Source: Terriglobia bacterium
Lineage (GTDB): Bacteria; Acidobacteriota; Terriglobia; Terriglobales; Acidobacteriaceae
Direction of reading: 5' to 3'
Assembly (NCBI GenBank): GCA_021324365.1
Contig: JAJPJE010000042.1
Span: forward strand, 1-64,000
Length of the DNA stretch: 64,000 nucleotides
Below, in pieces: positions 1-9,088 of this stretch. Each line of letters begins with the position of its first letter. The stretch's first letter is position 1. The notes below the pieces were generated by a model, which saw only the letters and a list, made by a program, of their open reading frames with translations, ran no database searches and was not told the DNA's origin. The translations under genes and the position numbers were made by a program.

Positions 1-25
1 GAAGCAGAGAACAAGAATGAAGTGA

Positions 26-57
26 GAAGGTGCGCAGATGAAAGACTGCGCACCTTC
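26..57 (-). terminator. Hairpin terminator downstream of the SYLF gene
   Basis: A perfect 12-bp inverted repeat (26-37 with 46-57) closes an 8-nt loop just past the stop codon of the minus-strand gene that ends at 69. Read on the minus strand, the stem is followed by a moderately T-rich stretch, so it can act as an intrinsic terminator. The T-run is weak, so efficiency is uncertain. Confidence 0.6.
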
Positions 58-68
58 AATACTCCAAT

Positions 69-791
69 TTATTTCTTATTTGTGGCAACAGTCGAGCCTT
101 CCTTGCTTCGTTCTACGGCCGCGATGAAAGGACGCGCCGCAGCCGGCATTTTGACTTTGCCGTCCAGAATCTGCGTGCTGGTGTAATCCGTTCCATACAT
201 TGCTTTTGTCGAGTCGCCGTCGCGCTCAATCTCGGAGCCCCCCAGGTCGACGCCGGCGAACAGCCCGTGGGCGCGTGAATAGGTCAAGATGTCGGAGTTA
301 AGTTTCCATCCAGTTGCTGCGGAGGCCTGCCGACCGATAGGCCCGGCGCTGGCAGAAGCGGAACCGCCGATCTGGAACTTGTCACTCAATAGATGGCGCA
401 TGCCTTCTTCGTTCATGATCATCATGACGAGCTGAACGTCTTCAACGCCGATCTGCGCGCCCCAGCTTCCTCCGCTGATGGTGAAGAACGCGGGTGCGCT
501 CCAGGAGCCGTTCGGCAATTTGCAGGTTGCCACACCGCGTCCATGTCGCCCGCCGAGAATAAACCCACCTTTGATCATGCTCGGTACGACGGCGACACAT
601 TTTGCGCCTTTGAAAATGTCATCAGGAATGCCTTTGTCGGGAGCGGCTTCAATTTCATGTAAAGTTTTTGCCGCGTCTTGCAACCGCTCTTCCACGTCGG
701 TTTTCGTTTGGGCTGCCCATGCGAAAGTGGACGCCGCAAGCACCAGGAGAGACGCAAAGGCTGGAAGGTAGATTATCCGGGAAATTTTCAT
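69..791 (-). CDS. Secreted SYLF (Ysc84-like) lipid-binding domain protein
   Basis: The 240-aa product has an N-terminal signal peptide (hydrophobic core LPAFASLLVLAASTFAWA) and then a single SYLF domain covering nearly all of the mature protein. SYLF landmarks visible are the KGAKCVAVVPSMIKGGFILGGRHGRGV block, the glycine-rich FTISGGSWGAQIG segment and the C-terminal YSRAHGLFAGVDLGGSEI block. SYLF domains bind phosphoinositides in eukaryotes; bacterial members are exported proteins of poorly known role. The ATG at 791 was preferred over upstream starts because GGAG lies 8 nt before it and the signal peptide starts cleanly there. The gene stands alone, back from the esterase gene, with a hairpin after its stop. 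Confidence 0.85.
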   Translation of the reverse strand: MKISRIIYLPAFASLLVLAASTFAWAAQTKTDVEERLQDAAKTLHEIEAAPDKGIPDDIFKGAKCVAVVPSMIKGGFILGGRHGRGVATCKLPNGSWSAPAFFTISGGSWGAQIGVEDVQLVMMIMNEEGMRHLLSDKFQIGGSASASAGPIGRQASAATGWKLNSDILTYSRAHGLFAGVDLGGSEIERDGDSTKAMYGTDYTSTQILDGKVKMPAAARPFIAAVERSKEGSTVATNKK

Positions 792-861
792 AGTCATCAC
801 TCCAGTTCTTTGGATGTATGGGCGTGACTTGCAGGTTGGCAAAAGCGGGAAGACGAAGAGC

Positions 862-2529
862 TTATCGACGATTCGCAGCGTACTGCGGTCCGTGCTGCTT
901 CACGTAGTCATGCATCATCTGGACCAGTTCAGCGTTGGTCATTGGCTGCCATCCGTGACCTTTCATGGGCCGACCGTACTCGAAATGCGCATCAGCTGCG
1001 GGATTTTTTACTGTCGATAAAAAATCCTGCATACGATATACCGCAAGGTTCAAATAGTAATTATCCATGTCGCCGACATAAACGTGAATCTTGCCCGTCA
1101 GTTCCGGGCCGATTCGCTGCCAATTCTTTTCCAGGTAAGCGCGCAGATCGTATCGGCGCATGTAATCGGCGACTTGGTGATCGATCTTTCCCGTGCGCTT
1201 ATTCCAGACTGGCTGGGGATAACCATCCTCGGCAACTGGCCCGTACACTGCTTCCCACGCCTCGAGTTGCTGGCAGGAGCGTCCGTGGCTACCGAGAACA
1301 TCCTCCAGTTGCGACATCTCGCGTTCAGTGAGAGTTACTTGTCCTTCGGTTGTGCGCATTAGTGGACGCTGCGGGACCGGCGGGCCATAACCCGGAACAT
1401 CGAAGGCATTGTCATCTTCGTATATGTTCACGAGCTGATAGCGGCTGAAATCAACCGGATCGGGATAGAAAGTCCAGGTGCCGCCGAAGAAGTCGGGATG
1501 AAAGATCTGCAGTGCGAGCGATTCCCATCCGCCTGTCGACCCGCCTGTTAGCAAACGCGCGAACGGTTCCGCAATGATGCGGAAGTGGCTCTCAATGTAG
1601 GGAATCAGTTCCTGCATGATGGCGTCGCCGTAGGGGCCGTTGTTGGCTGAGTTCACGGCGTACGAATCGTCAAAGAATGGCGTGGGGTGCTGAAAGGTCA
1701 CGGCGATCATGGGTGGAAGCTGTCCATTGCGCCACATCGACGAAAACTTTGCGGAACCGCCGAACTCGACATCATCGTTACCATCAGAGTCGACGAATCC
1801 GAAAGGCACTGCATCACCGAAATGCCCCTGATCGTATATCACCGCATAGGGCTGAGAGGTAGTGTCGTACCCATGCGGCAGCAGCACGGTTGCGCCAAGG
1901 TAGATCGGCTGCCCCCAGAATTTACTGAGCACCTTGCTCTGGATGCGGACGTGTTTTAGCCAGTCCGTGTCGGCCGGAGGTGGGATGGCCTTGATCACCT
2001 TGCTGAGCGTGAGCGTCACTTCGCCGGGCGCTTTTGGATCGAGATGAACTTTTTCGACTGCGCTGTAAAGATTTCCCGGAGAAACATTGAATTGCTGACC
2101 TTCTCCCTGATCGAGATGCGCCCAGATGACGTGCCCGTCGGAGCGATGGAATTCGGTGTAGATGTTGAGAACAGCCTGTGCGTAGTAGTCGCCGGGCGGC
2201 ACTTGGGCGATGTCCGCGAGTGGATAGCCGAGAGTACCGGAAGAGATGGTGACGTCTTGAGAGGGAGCGAGTTGCGAGACATCGGCTCCGAAGAATTGAG
2301 TTCGCGATTCGAATGAGCCTACTTGCAGCCGTGGCTCACGGGTTTGTGAAGTGGCCAGAATGACATAGACGCGTCCGGTGATCGGTTGGGCATGAACAGA
2401 AGCTGGAAAGGAGACTTGGAACTTCGTCGATTGCTGCGCCTGCGCAATACACGCCAGGAGCATCAAGGCGAGCGTCAGTCGCACCAGTTTGCCGTGAAGA
2501 ACGCCGTAAGTTTCGAACGATGCGGCCAT
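862..2529 (-). CDS. Secreted esterase (alpha/beta-hydrolase, enterochelin-esterase-like)
   Basis: About 555 aa. A signal peptide (LTLALMLLACIAQAQ) is followed by a roughly 150-residue beta-rich N-terminal region and then a C-terminal esterase fold of the PF00756 type. The nucleophile elbow reads GGSTGGWES, with the Ser at about residue 331. The oxyanion and core strands appear as AVIYDQGHFG and PPMIAVTFQHP. An FHPDFFGGTW segment follows the elbow, as in esterase D-like enzymes. The substrate cannot be read from sequence. Start choice is uncertain: an in-frame GTG at 2607 would add 26 residues before the signal peptide, and neither start has a strong ribosome site. It diverges from the purine nucleoside phosphorylase gene. 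Confidence 0.75.
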   Translation of the reverse strand: MAASFETYGVLHGKLVRLTLALMLLACIAQAQQSTKFQVSFPASVHAQPITGRVYVILATSQTREPRLQVGSFESRTQFFGADVSQLAPSQDVTISSGTLGYPLADIAQVPPGDYYAQAVLNIYTEFHRSDGHVIWAHLDQGEGQQFNVSPGNLYSAVEKVHLDPKAPGEVTLTLSKVIKAIPPPADTDWLKHVRIQSKVLSKFWGQPIYLGATVLLPHGYDTTSQPYAVIYDQGHFGDAVPFGFVDSDGNDDVEFGGSAKFSSMWRNGQLPPMIAVTFQHPTPFFDDSYAVNSANNGPYGDAIMQELIPYIESHFRIIAEPFARLLTGGSTGGWESLALQIFHPDFFGGTWTFYPDPVDFSRYQLVNIYEDDNAFDVPGYGPPVPQRPLMRTTEGQVTLTEREMSQLEDVLGSHGRSCQQLEAWEAVYGPVAEDGYPQPVWNKRTGKIDHQVADYMRRYDLRAYLEKNWQRIGPELTGKIHVYVGDMDNYYLNLAVYRMQDFLSTVKNPAADAHFEYGRPMKGHGWQPMTNAELVQMMHDYVKQHGPQYAANRR

Positions 2530-2640
2530 TCGGGATCGGAACTTTGAGGATAAGGAAGGGTGGCAGTTTCTGCAAACCAAGTTGCCGTTCTGAGTATGAT
2601 GGATCACCAGGAGTGAGATGCAGCTGAAAGCTAATTGAAG

Positions 2641-3507
2641 ATGAGTGCCGTCGAGAAAGCAAGCATGAGGGATTTTGATCGCGCGGAAAAAGCCAGCGCG
2701 TTGATTCGGTCGTGCATTTCCGTCGTGCCGCAGGTCGCGGTGGTCTTGGGATCGGGCTTAGGCGGATTCGCGGACGAACTATCCGATGTGGTGCGAATCC
2801 CGTATAGCGAGATCCCGCATTTTCCGACATCGACGGTAATTGGACACTCGGGTAGGTTCGTCGCGGGTATGCTCGATGGTGTCCCGATTGCGGTAATGCA
2901 AGGGCGCTCGCATTTGTATGAAGGCTACACGGCCGGGGAGATAGCTTTTCCGATTCGAGTGTTGGGACGGCTTGGAGTTCGTGCTGTGATCCTGACCAAT
3001 GCGTCGGGAGGCATTAATGCCACATATCAAGCCGGATCGCTGGTGGTGCTGCAGGATCACATCAATTTCCAGGGAGCCAATCCCCTCTTTGGTCCGAACG
3101 ACGAACGCTTTGGCCCGCGCTTTCCGGACATGACGCACGCATACACCATAGGTTATCGTCGGATGGCGTTGGCAGAAGGCACCAGACTCGGCGTCGATGT
3201 GCACGAGGGCGTGTACGTGGGCTTAACCGGGCCAAGCTATGAGACACCTGCGGAGATTCGCGCATTCCGAGCCATAGGGGCTGATGTTGTCGGCATGTCT
3301 ACTGTGGCGGAGGCGATCGTCGCACGACACATGGGCATGAAGATCCTGGCGATTTCCTGCGTGGCGAACCGGGCAGCGGATATTTCGAATGAAGAACTAA
3401 GTCACGCAGAGGTTCTGGTAGCCATGAAGCGGGCACAGGGCAGTGTAAATACCCTGCTCAGAGCCGTCATTCCAAAAATTCAAGAAGACCTTGTCGGTTT
3501 GAAGTAA
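2641..3507 (+). CDS. Purine-nucleoside phosphorylase
   Basis: The 288-aa product matches the trimeric class I PNP family (inosine/guanosine phosphorolysis, purine salvage, cytosol). Visible landmarks are the phosphate-binding VVLGSGLGGFADEL near residue 35, the HSGR motif, the GRSHLYEGY block, LTNASGGIN and the substrate-site GVYVGLTGPSYETPAE followed by GADVVGMSTVAEA. Length is normal for the family. A TTG at 2635 precedes ATG 2641 in frame; ATG 2665 is a third option. The next gene, 45 bp downstream, is unrelated in function, so co-transcription is possible but not informative. Confidence 0.92.
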   Translation: MSAVEKASMRDFDRAEKASALIRSCISVVPQVAVVLGSGLGGFADELSDVVRIPYSEIPHFPTSTVIGHSGRFVAGMLDGVPIAVMQGRSHLYEGYTAGEIAFPIRVLGRLGVRAVILTNASGGINATYQAGSLVVLQDHINFQGANPLFGPNDERFGPRFPDMTHAYTIGYRRMALAEGTRLGVDVHEGVYVGLTGPSYETPAEIRAFRAIGADVVGMSTVAEAIVARHMGMKILAISCVANRAADISNEELSHAEVLVAMKRAQGSVNTLLRAVIPKIQEDLVGLK

Positions 3508-3552
3508 AGATGTTTTCCGTTATTAATAATTAACCGCTAGACTCAGACGGCG

Positions 3553-6375
3553 ATGAGACCCCGACGTGTTTCGCTCTTGTTTGCAATTGTCACTATCAGC
3601 CTTTCAGCCCAGCAGAAGGAAAGCCTTAACCTTCCTACCAGCAAGAAACTGATCACCCCCGCTCCCGGTGATCCGCGACAGCTCGGAAGTTTGCCAACAA
3701 ACATCGTCGTGAGCCCAGATGGAAGGTATGCCGCCATCCTTGAGAACGGATATGGCACACGCGATACCAAATTTCAACAGGGGATTGCGGTTCTGAATCT
3801 GGAGACGAATGTCATTCAGGGGTTTCCGGATTCACGTCTCAGTCGAAATGCGAAACAAAGTTACTTTCTCGGATTAGCCTTCAGCTCGGATGGCAGGTAT
3901 TTGTATGCGGCGATGGGTTCGATCACCGATCCGGAAGGTAAGTCGTCTGGCGATACAGGGAACGGCATAGCGGTGTATTCGTTCACGGAAGGGAAGGTCG
4001 CGCCGGAGCGGTTCATCGCGATTTCTCCGCAAAAGCTGGCAGCCGGGAAGCATGCGGCGAGAATATCGAGTCATGCGCCGAAGGGGACAGCGGTACCGTA
4101 TCCGGCAGGATTGGCCGTGCTCGCTATCGATAGCGCCGAGAAATTGCTGGTTGCGGACAATTTGTCGGACGACGTGCTGCTGATCGATGCCGCGTCGGGA
4201 AATATCGAGAAGCGATTCGATGTGAGCACGAGTGAGTGGGTGCCGGCATCATTTCCCTATGCGGTGGTAGCAACAAAAGACGGCAAGCGGGCTTGGGTGA
4301 GCCTGTGGAATGCGTCGCAAGTGGCGGAGCTGGATCTGGAGAAGGGGACCGTGACACGGTGGATTAAGCTGCATCCGCCGAAGGTGGCTACGGACCCGGG
4401 GAGCCATCCCACGGCGATGGCGCTGAGCAAGGACGAGTCGACTCTATTCGTGGCGCTGGCCAATACTGATGAGGTCGCGGCTGTGCAGACGAAGGACGGG
4501 AGCATCTCTTTGGTCTCCACCAGATTGCCAGGCCAGAATGCTGCAGGTGCATATCCGAATGCGGTAATGCTGAGCAGTGACGGTTCCAGACTATTCGTGG
4601 CAAATGCGAGCAGCGATGCCGTAGCAATGTTCCCGGTGCGCAGCGTGGCTAGAACGTCCGGTAGTGGGCAACCTGGCGGCGCTGGTGCTGTGCAGCCTAA
4701 CACAAAGCCTCTCGGCTTTATCCCAACCGAATGGTATCCGACTGCACTCGCCATCCACGGAGACGAATTACTTGTGGTTAGCGGAAAGGCGCAAGGGACA
4801 GGGCCCAATCCGCCGGGGGGACATGCTACCGATCCCGCGCACGCGCGGCATCCGTATATCGCGACCCTGCTGCATGGATCGATTGCCAGGATAAAAGTGC
4901 CCGAGGCCGAAAAGAATCTTTCGGCGCTGACACAGGAAGTGCTCGACAGCAATCTGATGAATGGCCGCACGGAAGCAATTCCCTTCAGGAGCGGTAAGAA
5001 TCCTATTCGCCACGTGATCTACATCATTAAAGAAAACCGTACCTACGACCAGATTCTGGGCGATCTTGGCGTAGGCGATGGCGATCCTTCCCTCACCATG
5101 TACGGCGAAGACATCACGCCCAACCAGCACAAGCTAGCTCGACAGTTCGGCGTTCTCGACGATTTTTACGACAGCGGTGAAGTTTCGGGCGACGGTCATG
5201 TGTGGTCTACAGCGGCGATCACCAGCGACTACACCGAGCGCACGTGGCAAATCGCGTATCGTGGATATGAGCGCACCTACGACTTCGAAGGGACAGTCGC
5301 GAATGAATATCCGATCAAGCAGGGAATTGCCGATGTGAATGAGCCCGGTACCGGATACCTGTGGACCAACATGGCCAAGCACGGGATCACATACCGGCAT
5401 TATGGCGAGTATGTATCGAGCCACTTTTGCGATCGTGGTGGCGAGGCCGACCTGCCGGAGGAGGGCACGCCGCTCGCACCGCCTGAGCATTGCCCGCAGC
5501 GTGTGTCGAAGCCGGGGCAGCCGTTGCCATCGGGTGCGGGGATGGCAAAGGGCCCTCCAAATCCGTACCAGTGGGATGTGCCGCTGCTGGCGGAGAACGT
5601 CGCAACAAAGCCGGAGCTGCGCGATCACTTCGATCCGAATTATCCGGACTTTCGCCTCGACTTTCCCGATCAACTGCGAGCAGACGAGTTCCTGCGGGAA
5701 TTCAATGGTTGGCTTGATCAGCGCAGAACCGGCAAGCCGGATCCGATGCCGCAATTTATCATCCTGCGCCTGCCGAACGACCATACGGCGGGAACCCGTC
5801 CCGGAATGCCCACGCCGAGCGGTTCGGTTGCCGACAACGATCTGGCAGTCGGGCGCGTGGTCGAGGCCATTTCGCACAGCGAGTACTGGAATGACACGGC
5901 TATCTTCATTCTTGAAGACGATGCGCAGAATGGCGCCGATCACGTGGACGCGCATCGCAGCGTCGTGCTGGTGATCAGCAAGTACTCACCGGGTACGGTG
6001 CAAAAGCCGTTTATCGATCACAATTTCTACACCACGGTAAACACCATCCACACGATGGAGGTGCTGCTGGGAGTTCCGCCGATGAACAACAACGATGCAC
6101 GGGCGGCAATCATGGCGCCCCTGTTCACAGGTGCAGGGAATCAACCAGCGTTTGAGGCCGACTATGGCAATCAGGAGAACGACCTCATCTACCAGATGAA
6201 TCCGCCAAAAGGGCAGGGCGCGAAGGACTCACTGAAGATGGATTTCTCGCACGCCGATGCGGTGGACACCGCAAAGCTGAATAAGATCTTGTGGCGCGAT
6301 CGCATGGGAAAACGTCCGATGCCAAAACCGCAGCACAATGTCATTCCGGAATCCGCGAAAGAAGACGATGATTAA
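3553..6375 (+). CDS. YncE-like beta-propeller fused to AcpA/phospholipase C-type phosphoesterase
   Basis: 940 aa, exported (short N-terminal hydrophobic segment ending LSAQQK). Residues of about 30-460 carry repeated propeller strands such as VVSPDGRYAAILENGY, AFSSDGRYLYAAMG, ALSKDESTLFVALANTDEVA and MLSSDGSRLFVANASSDAVA. Residues of about 490-880 form a PF04185 phosphoesterase region, recognised by HVIYIIKENRTYDQILGDLG, the active-site-like NDHTAG segment, and the metal-site-like ILEDDAQNGADHVDAHRS. The family includes acid phosphatases and phospholipases C, so a secreted phosphomonoesterase or diesterase is likely; substrate unknown. This fusion architecture recurs in Acidobacteriota and related phyla. 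Codon phase is intact across the whole length. Confidence 0.88.
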   Translation: MRPRRVSLLFAIVTISLSAQQKESLNLPTSKKLITPAPGDPRQLGSLPTNIVVSPDGRYAAILENGYGTRDTKFQQGIAVLNLETNVIQGFPDSRLSRNAKQSYFLGLAFSSDGRYLYAAMGSITDPEGKSSGDTGNGIAVYSFTEGKVAPERFIAISPQKLAAGKHAARISSHAPKGTAVPYPAGLAVLAIDSAEKLLVADNLSDDVLLIDAASGNIEKRFDVSTSEWVPASFPYAVVATKDGKRAWVSLWNASQVAELDLEKGTVTRWIKLHPPKVATDPGSHPTAMALSKDESTLFVALANTDEVAAVQTKDGSISLVSTRLPGQNAAGAYPNAVMLSSDGSRLFVANASSDAVAMFPVRSVARTSGSGQPGGAGAVQPNTKPLGFIPTEWYPTALAIHGDELLVVSGKAQGTGPNPPGGHATDPAHARHPYIATLLHGSIARIKVPEAEKNLSALTQEVLDSNLMNGRTEAIPFRSGKNPIRHVIYIIKENRTYDQILGDLGVGDGDPSLTMYGEDITPNQHKLARQFGVLDDFYDSGEVSGDGHVWSTAAITSDYTERTWQIAYRGYERTYDFEGTVANEYPIKQGIADVNEPGTGYLWTNMAKHGITYRHYGEYVSSHFCDRGGEADLPEEGTPLAPPEHCPQRVSKPGQPLPSGAGMAKGPPNPYQWDVPLLAENVATKPELRDHFDPNYPDFRLDFPDQLRADEFLREFNGWLDQRRTGKPDPMPQFIILRLPNDHTAGTRPGMPTPSGSVADNDLAVGRVVEAISHSEYWNDTAIFILEDDAQNGADHVDAHRSVVLVISKYSPGTVQKPFIDHNFYTTVNTIHTMEVLLGVPPMNNNDARAAIMAPLFTGAGNQPAFEADYGNQENDLIYQMNPPKGQGAKDSLKMDFSHADAVDTAKLNKILWRDRMGKRPMPKPQHNVIPESAKEDDD

Positions 6376-6423
6376 CTTAGTGAGCCGAGAGTGAAGACGG
6401 AGTGCGAGAAGCCCGCCTCGCCA

Positions 6424-6440
6424 GCCGGCGAGACGCCGGC
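6424..6440. repeat. GC-rich intergenic hairpin
   Basis: A 7-bp perfect inverted repeat (GCCGGCG / CGCCGGC) with a 3-nt loop lies 49 bp after the phosphoesterase stop. There is no T-run, so it is not a standard terminator. It may be a short dispersed palindrome or an mRNA 3-prime stabiliser. Confidence 0.4.
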
Positions 6441-6625
6441 GTTACAAAGTGAGAAAATATTGACGATGGGCAAGTGGGGTTGCTCATCCTGAGTGTTCCC
6501 GTTCCTGGAAAGCGCAGTTCAATCAGCTCGGCTTTCTGAATCGGCGCACGGCGGATTGCATCTCACTGATGTTATCTCCATGCAGTTCCGGAATCCTAAG
6601 TGAACAAATTACTGGAGGAAGATCC

Positions 6626-7246
6626 ATGGCAATTGCAGTCGCTCTTGAACTCCCAGCCTTGCCGTATGCGTACAATGCGCTGGAACCTTACATTGACGAC
6701 CAGACGATGCATCTACATCACGACAAGCACCACCAGGCGTATGTGGACAACGCGAACGCCGCACTTGGAAAACATCCGGATTGGCAGAACAAATCGCCCG
6801 AAGAGATTTTGAAGAGCATCAACAGCGTGCCGGAAGATATCCGCACCGCCGTGCGCAACAATGTCGGCGGACACGTGAATCACAGCATGTTCTGGGCGAT
6901 CATGAAGCCGAATGGAGGAGGCAATCCAACGGGCCGCATTGCCGAAGTCATCAAGAATTTCGGTGGCTTCGATGCGTTCAAAGAAAAGTTTAACGATGCG
7001 GGTCTCAAACGCTTCGGCAGTGGATGGGCGTGGCTGGTGCGTAGCAAGTCCGGCCAATTTGAAATCTTGAGCACGCCAAACCAGGACAGCCCGATCATGG
7101 ACGGCCATTTCCCGATCATGGGCAATGACGTGTGGGAACACGCTTATTATCTCAAGTACCAGAATCGACGCGGCGAATATCTGAAGGCGTGGTGGAACGT
7201 CGTCAACTGGGACGAGATCAATAGGCGATTAGAACAGGCGAAATAA
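6626..7246 (+). CDS. sodA: Superoxide dismutase, Mn-type (Fe/Mn family)
   Basis: 206 aa. The metal ligands are visible: His in [11 protein letters not shown], His in [10 protein letters not shown], and Asp/His in [15 protein letters not shown]. Gly-Gly in the second motif and Gln in [12 protein letters not shown] follow the Mn-type pattern (the outer-sphere Gln comes from the C-terminal domain), so Mn is inferred over Fe. It detoxifies superoxide in the cytosol; no signal peptide is seen. The start at 6626 is set by GGAGGAA at 6614-6620; an upstream in-frame start at 6569 lacks support. A strong terminator follows at 7282. Confidence 0.95.
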   Translation: MAIAVALELPALPYAYNALEPYIDDQTMHLHHDKHHQAYVDNANAALGKHPDWQNKSPEEILKSINSVPEDIRTAVRNNVGGHVNHSMFWAIMKPNGGGNPTGRIAEVIKNFGGFDAFKEKFNDAGLKRFGSGWAWLVRSKSGQFEILSTPNQDSPIMDGHFPIMGNDVWEHAYYLKYQNRRGEYLKAWWNVVNWDEINRRLEQAK

Positions 7247-7281
7247 GGAAGTTGTCAGTTGCTGTTACCATCTTGTCAGAG

Positions 7282-7306
7282 AAGCCCGGCGACGAGCCGG
7301 GCTTTT
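7282..7306 (+). terminator. Intrinsic terminator of the superoxide dismutase gene
   Basis: AAGCCCGGC pairs perfectly with GCCGGGCTT across a short loop and runs into TTTTT, 36 bp after the sodA stop. This is the clearest rho-independent terminator in the window. Confidence 0.9.
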
Positions 7307-7576
7307 TATGCCATTTCCCAAGAACTACGTCCGGTCGGGATGTCACCAGCAGACGCGGATTCTCTCTGGAATGTAGAGACTTATCGCGATGGTCAGTTCG
7401 ATTTCTGGCTTGCGCTCTCTAGCAGCTACTTAGGAGTTTTTTATGAACTTTTTAGCCTAGTTTTATGGGCGGTGAACTCAAATACGTTGGTACCGGGAAG
7501 AGCTTAATGGGTAAGTGGGAGAGGTGCTTCGCCACTGATTCCGGCGGGCAATCGCAATACGGTGACCAGCGCATCC
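7307..7576 (+). other. Leader region before the porin-kdp block
   Basis: About 270 bp between the sodA terminator and the porin start hold no convincing gene. An open frame (ATG at 7340, stop before 7508) has no ribosome site and no recognisable features. The promoter for the porin and perhaps for kdp should lie here. I could not match the sequence to a c-di-AMP (ydaO) or other known riboswitch consensus by eye. Confidence 0.4.
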
Positions 7577-8776
7577 ATGATTTTCAATCGAGAGAGCTTC
7601 ACTGCCGTGGTTCTGTGCTGCGGAATGGCGTGTATCAGCAACGCTCAGAACACGGGCACACCGAATCAACCTGCACCGGCATCTCAAGCGCCCCCCCAAG
7701 CAGCAAGTCCATTATCCACACCGGCGATTACGGGACCATTACAAGCGGTGCCGCCGATTAATTTCGACGCTGGTCCGCTTGGCCAACTCAGTGTCAACGG
7801 CATTATCAGTGGAATCGGGCTTTGGCAGGGTAATCACGTTGCTGGTGACAACGTGGCGCAAGCAGCGCTGAGCAACGGTCAAATATTCCTGCAGAAGACG
7901 ACCGGTTGGTGGCAGTTTTACATCCAGGCAGGTGCTTACAACATTCCGTCGCTGGGCACTCCGTTCCTCTCCACTGAAAAAGCAATCACCGATCTGTATG
8001 GGCCGGTGCCGGTCGCCTACGCAAAGTTGGTGCCCGGAAAGAACACAACCCTCCAGATCGGCTCATTGCCTACGTTGATGGGTGCCGAATACACCTTCGA
8101 CTTCGAGAACATGAACATCGAGCGCGGCTTGTTGTGGAACCAGGAGAACGCGATCAATCGTGGTATCCAACTGAACCAGACAATCGGCAAGTTCGCTGCC
8201 TCTCTAAGCTGGAATGACGGTTTTTACTCGAATCGCTACTCATGGCTGAGCGGATCTCTTACCTACACAAATGGTCCGCACAGCGTGGTGTTCTCCGGCA
8301 TGGGAAATCTTGGGAAGACTGCATTCCAGACTTTGGCGACGCCAGTTCAGAACAACGGCACGATGTACGCCGTCATTTACACGTACACGAAAGGGAACTG
8401 GATCGTGCAGCCCTACTTTCAATACAGCGACGTGCCAACACACCCGGCAATTGGAATCGTTCGCGGCGCCTCGACGTCGGGTGGCGCCGTCCTGGTAAAT
8501 CGCACTCTTAAGCATGGGCTTTCGCTTTCTGGACGCGGTGAGTATGTGTCGAGTACGGGCACTGCCGCCACGCGGGCCGTCAATCTTCTTTATGGCCCTG
8601 GAAGCGACGCATGGTCGTTAACCCTGACCCCGACTTATCAGTTCAAACGCTTCTTTACACGCGGAGATCTTTCGTGGGTCCGTGCAGAGAGCTTTACTGC
8701 CGGAGATGCGTTTGGTTCGAACGGCACGAATCAAAATCAGCCACGCGCCGTGGTGGAGGCTGGATTTCTTTTCTGA
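7577..8776 (+). CDS. Outer-membrane beta-barrel porin (OmpL-like, BBP2 type)
   Basis: About 399 aa with a signal peptide (FTAVVLCCGMACISNAQ), a Pro/Ala-rich linker and then a beta-barrel: alternating amphipathic strands (WQFYIQAGAYNIPSLGTPF, KLVPGKNTTLQIGSLPTLMG, GLLWNQENAINRGIQLNQ, HSVVFSGMGNLG) ending in a terminal aromatic strand AVVEAGFLF, the usual BAM-recognition end. This resembles the putative beta-barrel porin-2 family (PF07642). A GTG at 7562 is an alternative start. It lies 41 bp upstream of the small-peptide/kdpF pair on the same strand, which suggests (inference only) a role in potassium or other cation passage across the outer membrane. Confidence 0.8.
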   Translation: MIFNRESFTAVVLCCGMACISNAQNTGTPNQPAPASQAPPQAASPLSTPAITGPLQAVPPINFDAGPLGQLSVNGIISGIGLWQGNHVAGDNVAQAALSNGQIFLQKTTGWWQFYIQAGAYNIPSLGTPFLSTEKAITDLYGPVPVAYAKLVPGKNTTLQIGSLPTLMGAEYTFDFENMNIERGLLWNQENAINRGIQLNQTIGKFAASLSWNDGFYSNRYSWLSGSLTYTNGPHSVVFSGMGNLGKTAFQTLATPVQNNGTMYAVIYTYTKGNWIVQPYFQYSDVPTHPAIGIVRGASTSGGAVLVNRTLKHGLSLSGRGEYVSSTGTAATRAVNLLYGPGSDAWSLTLTPTYQFKRFFTRGDLSWVRAESFTAGDAFGSNGTNQNQPRAVVEAGFLF

Positions 8777-8817
8777 CGGTGATCTCGAATGCTGATCATC
8801 ATCATGGGAGATAAGTT

Positions 8818-8904
8818 ATGCAAGACATTCTGTGGATAGCAGTGACGATTGCATTTTTCGCTTTGTCGATCGGCTACGTGCACTTTTGCGAGCGCATGAA
8901 GTGA
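8818..8904 (+). CDS. 28-aa single-pass membrane peptide preceding kdpF
   Basis: A 28-codon ORF, MQDILWIAVTIAFFALSIGY followed by VHFCERMK, preceded by GGGAGA with good spacing. It is one transmembrane helix with a short basic C-terminus. It ends 10 bp before kdpF. Small ORFs of this kind next to kdpF are something I recall from other genomes, usually annotated as hypothetical; a role as an extra Kdp accessory peptide is inference. It is too short to be detected by length-limited gene finders. Confidence 0.65.
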   Translation: MQDILWIAVTIAFFALSIGYVHFCERMK

Positions 8905-8914
8905 GGAGAGGGAG

Positions 8915-9004
8915 ATGAGCGTGCAAGCCGCAATCATGTTGGCAATAAGCACTCTGACAACGGTGTACCTGGTGTATGCGTTGCTGCGTCCTGAGAAGTT
9001 TTGA
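8915..9004 (+). CDS. kdpF: K+-transporting ATPase subunit KdpF
   Basis: 29 aa: one transmembrane helix (ATG at 8915, start MSVQAAIMLAISTLT) followed by VYLVYALLRPEKF, which has the typical KdpF C-terminal YALLRPEKF signature. KdpF stabilises the KdpABC complex in the inner membrane. A strong GGAGAGGGAG ribosome site precedes it. It sits 134 bp before kdpA, which is wider than usual; that gap contains a further tiny ORF. Confidence 0.88.
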   Translation: MSVQAAIMLAISTLTTVYLVYALLRPEKF

Positions 9005-9088
9005 TGTCCTGCGTTGCAGCCAGAGGTTTGCCTGTTACAGACGCTGGCGGAGATCTGGGTCGTTGTCGTTCACCTGAAGGAGCGCAGG

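Noticed and set aside
4257-4970. A 237-aa minus-strand ORF.
   Set aside because: Lies wholly inside the propeller-phosphatase gene, Ser/Thr/Ala-rich composition, no ribosome site; a shadow frame.
7485-7560. GCCACTG and GGGAAG words suggested a cobalamin or c-di-AMP riboswitch.
   Set aside because: Order and spacing do not fit either consensus and no paired core was found by eye.
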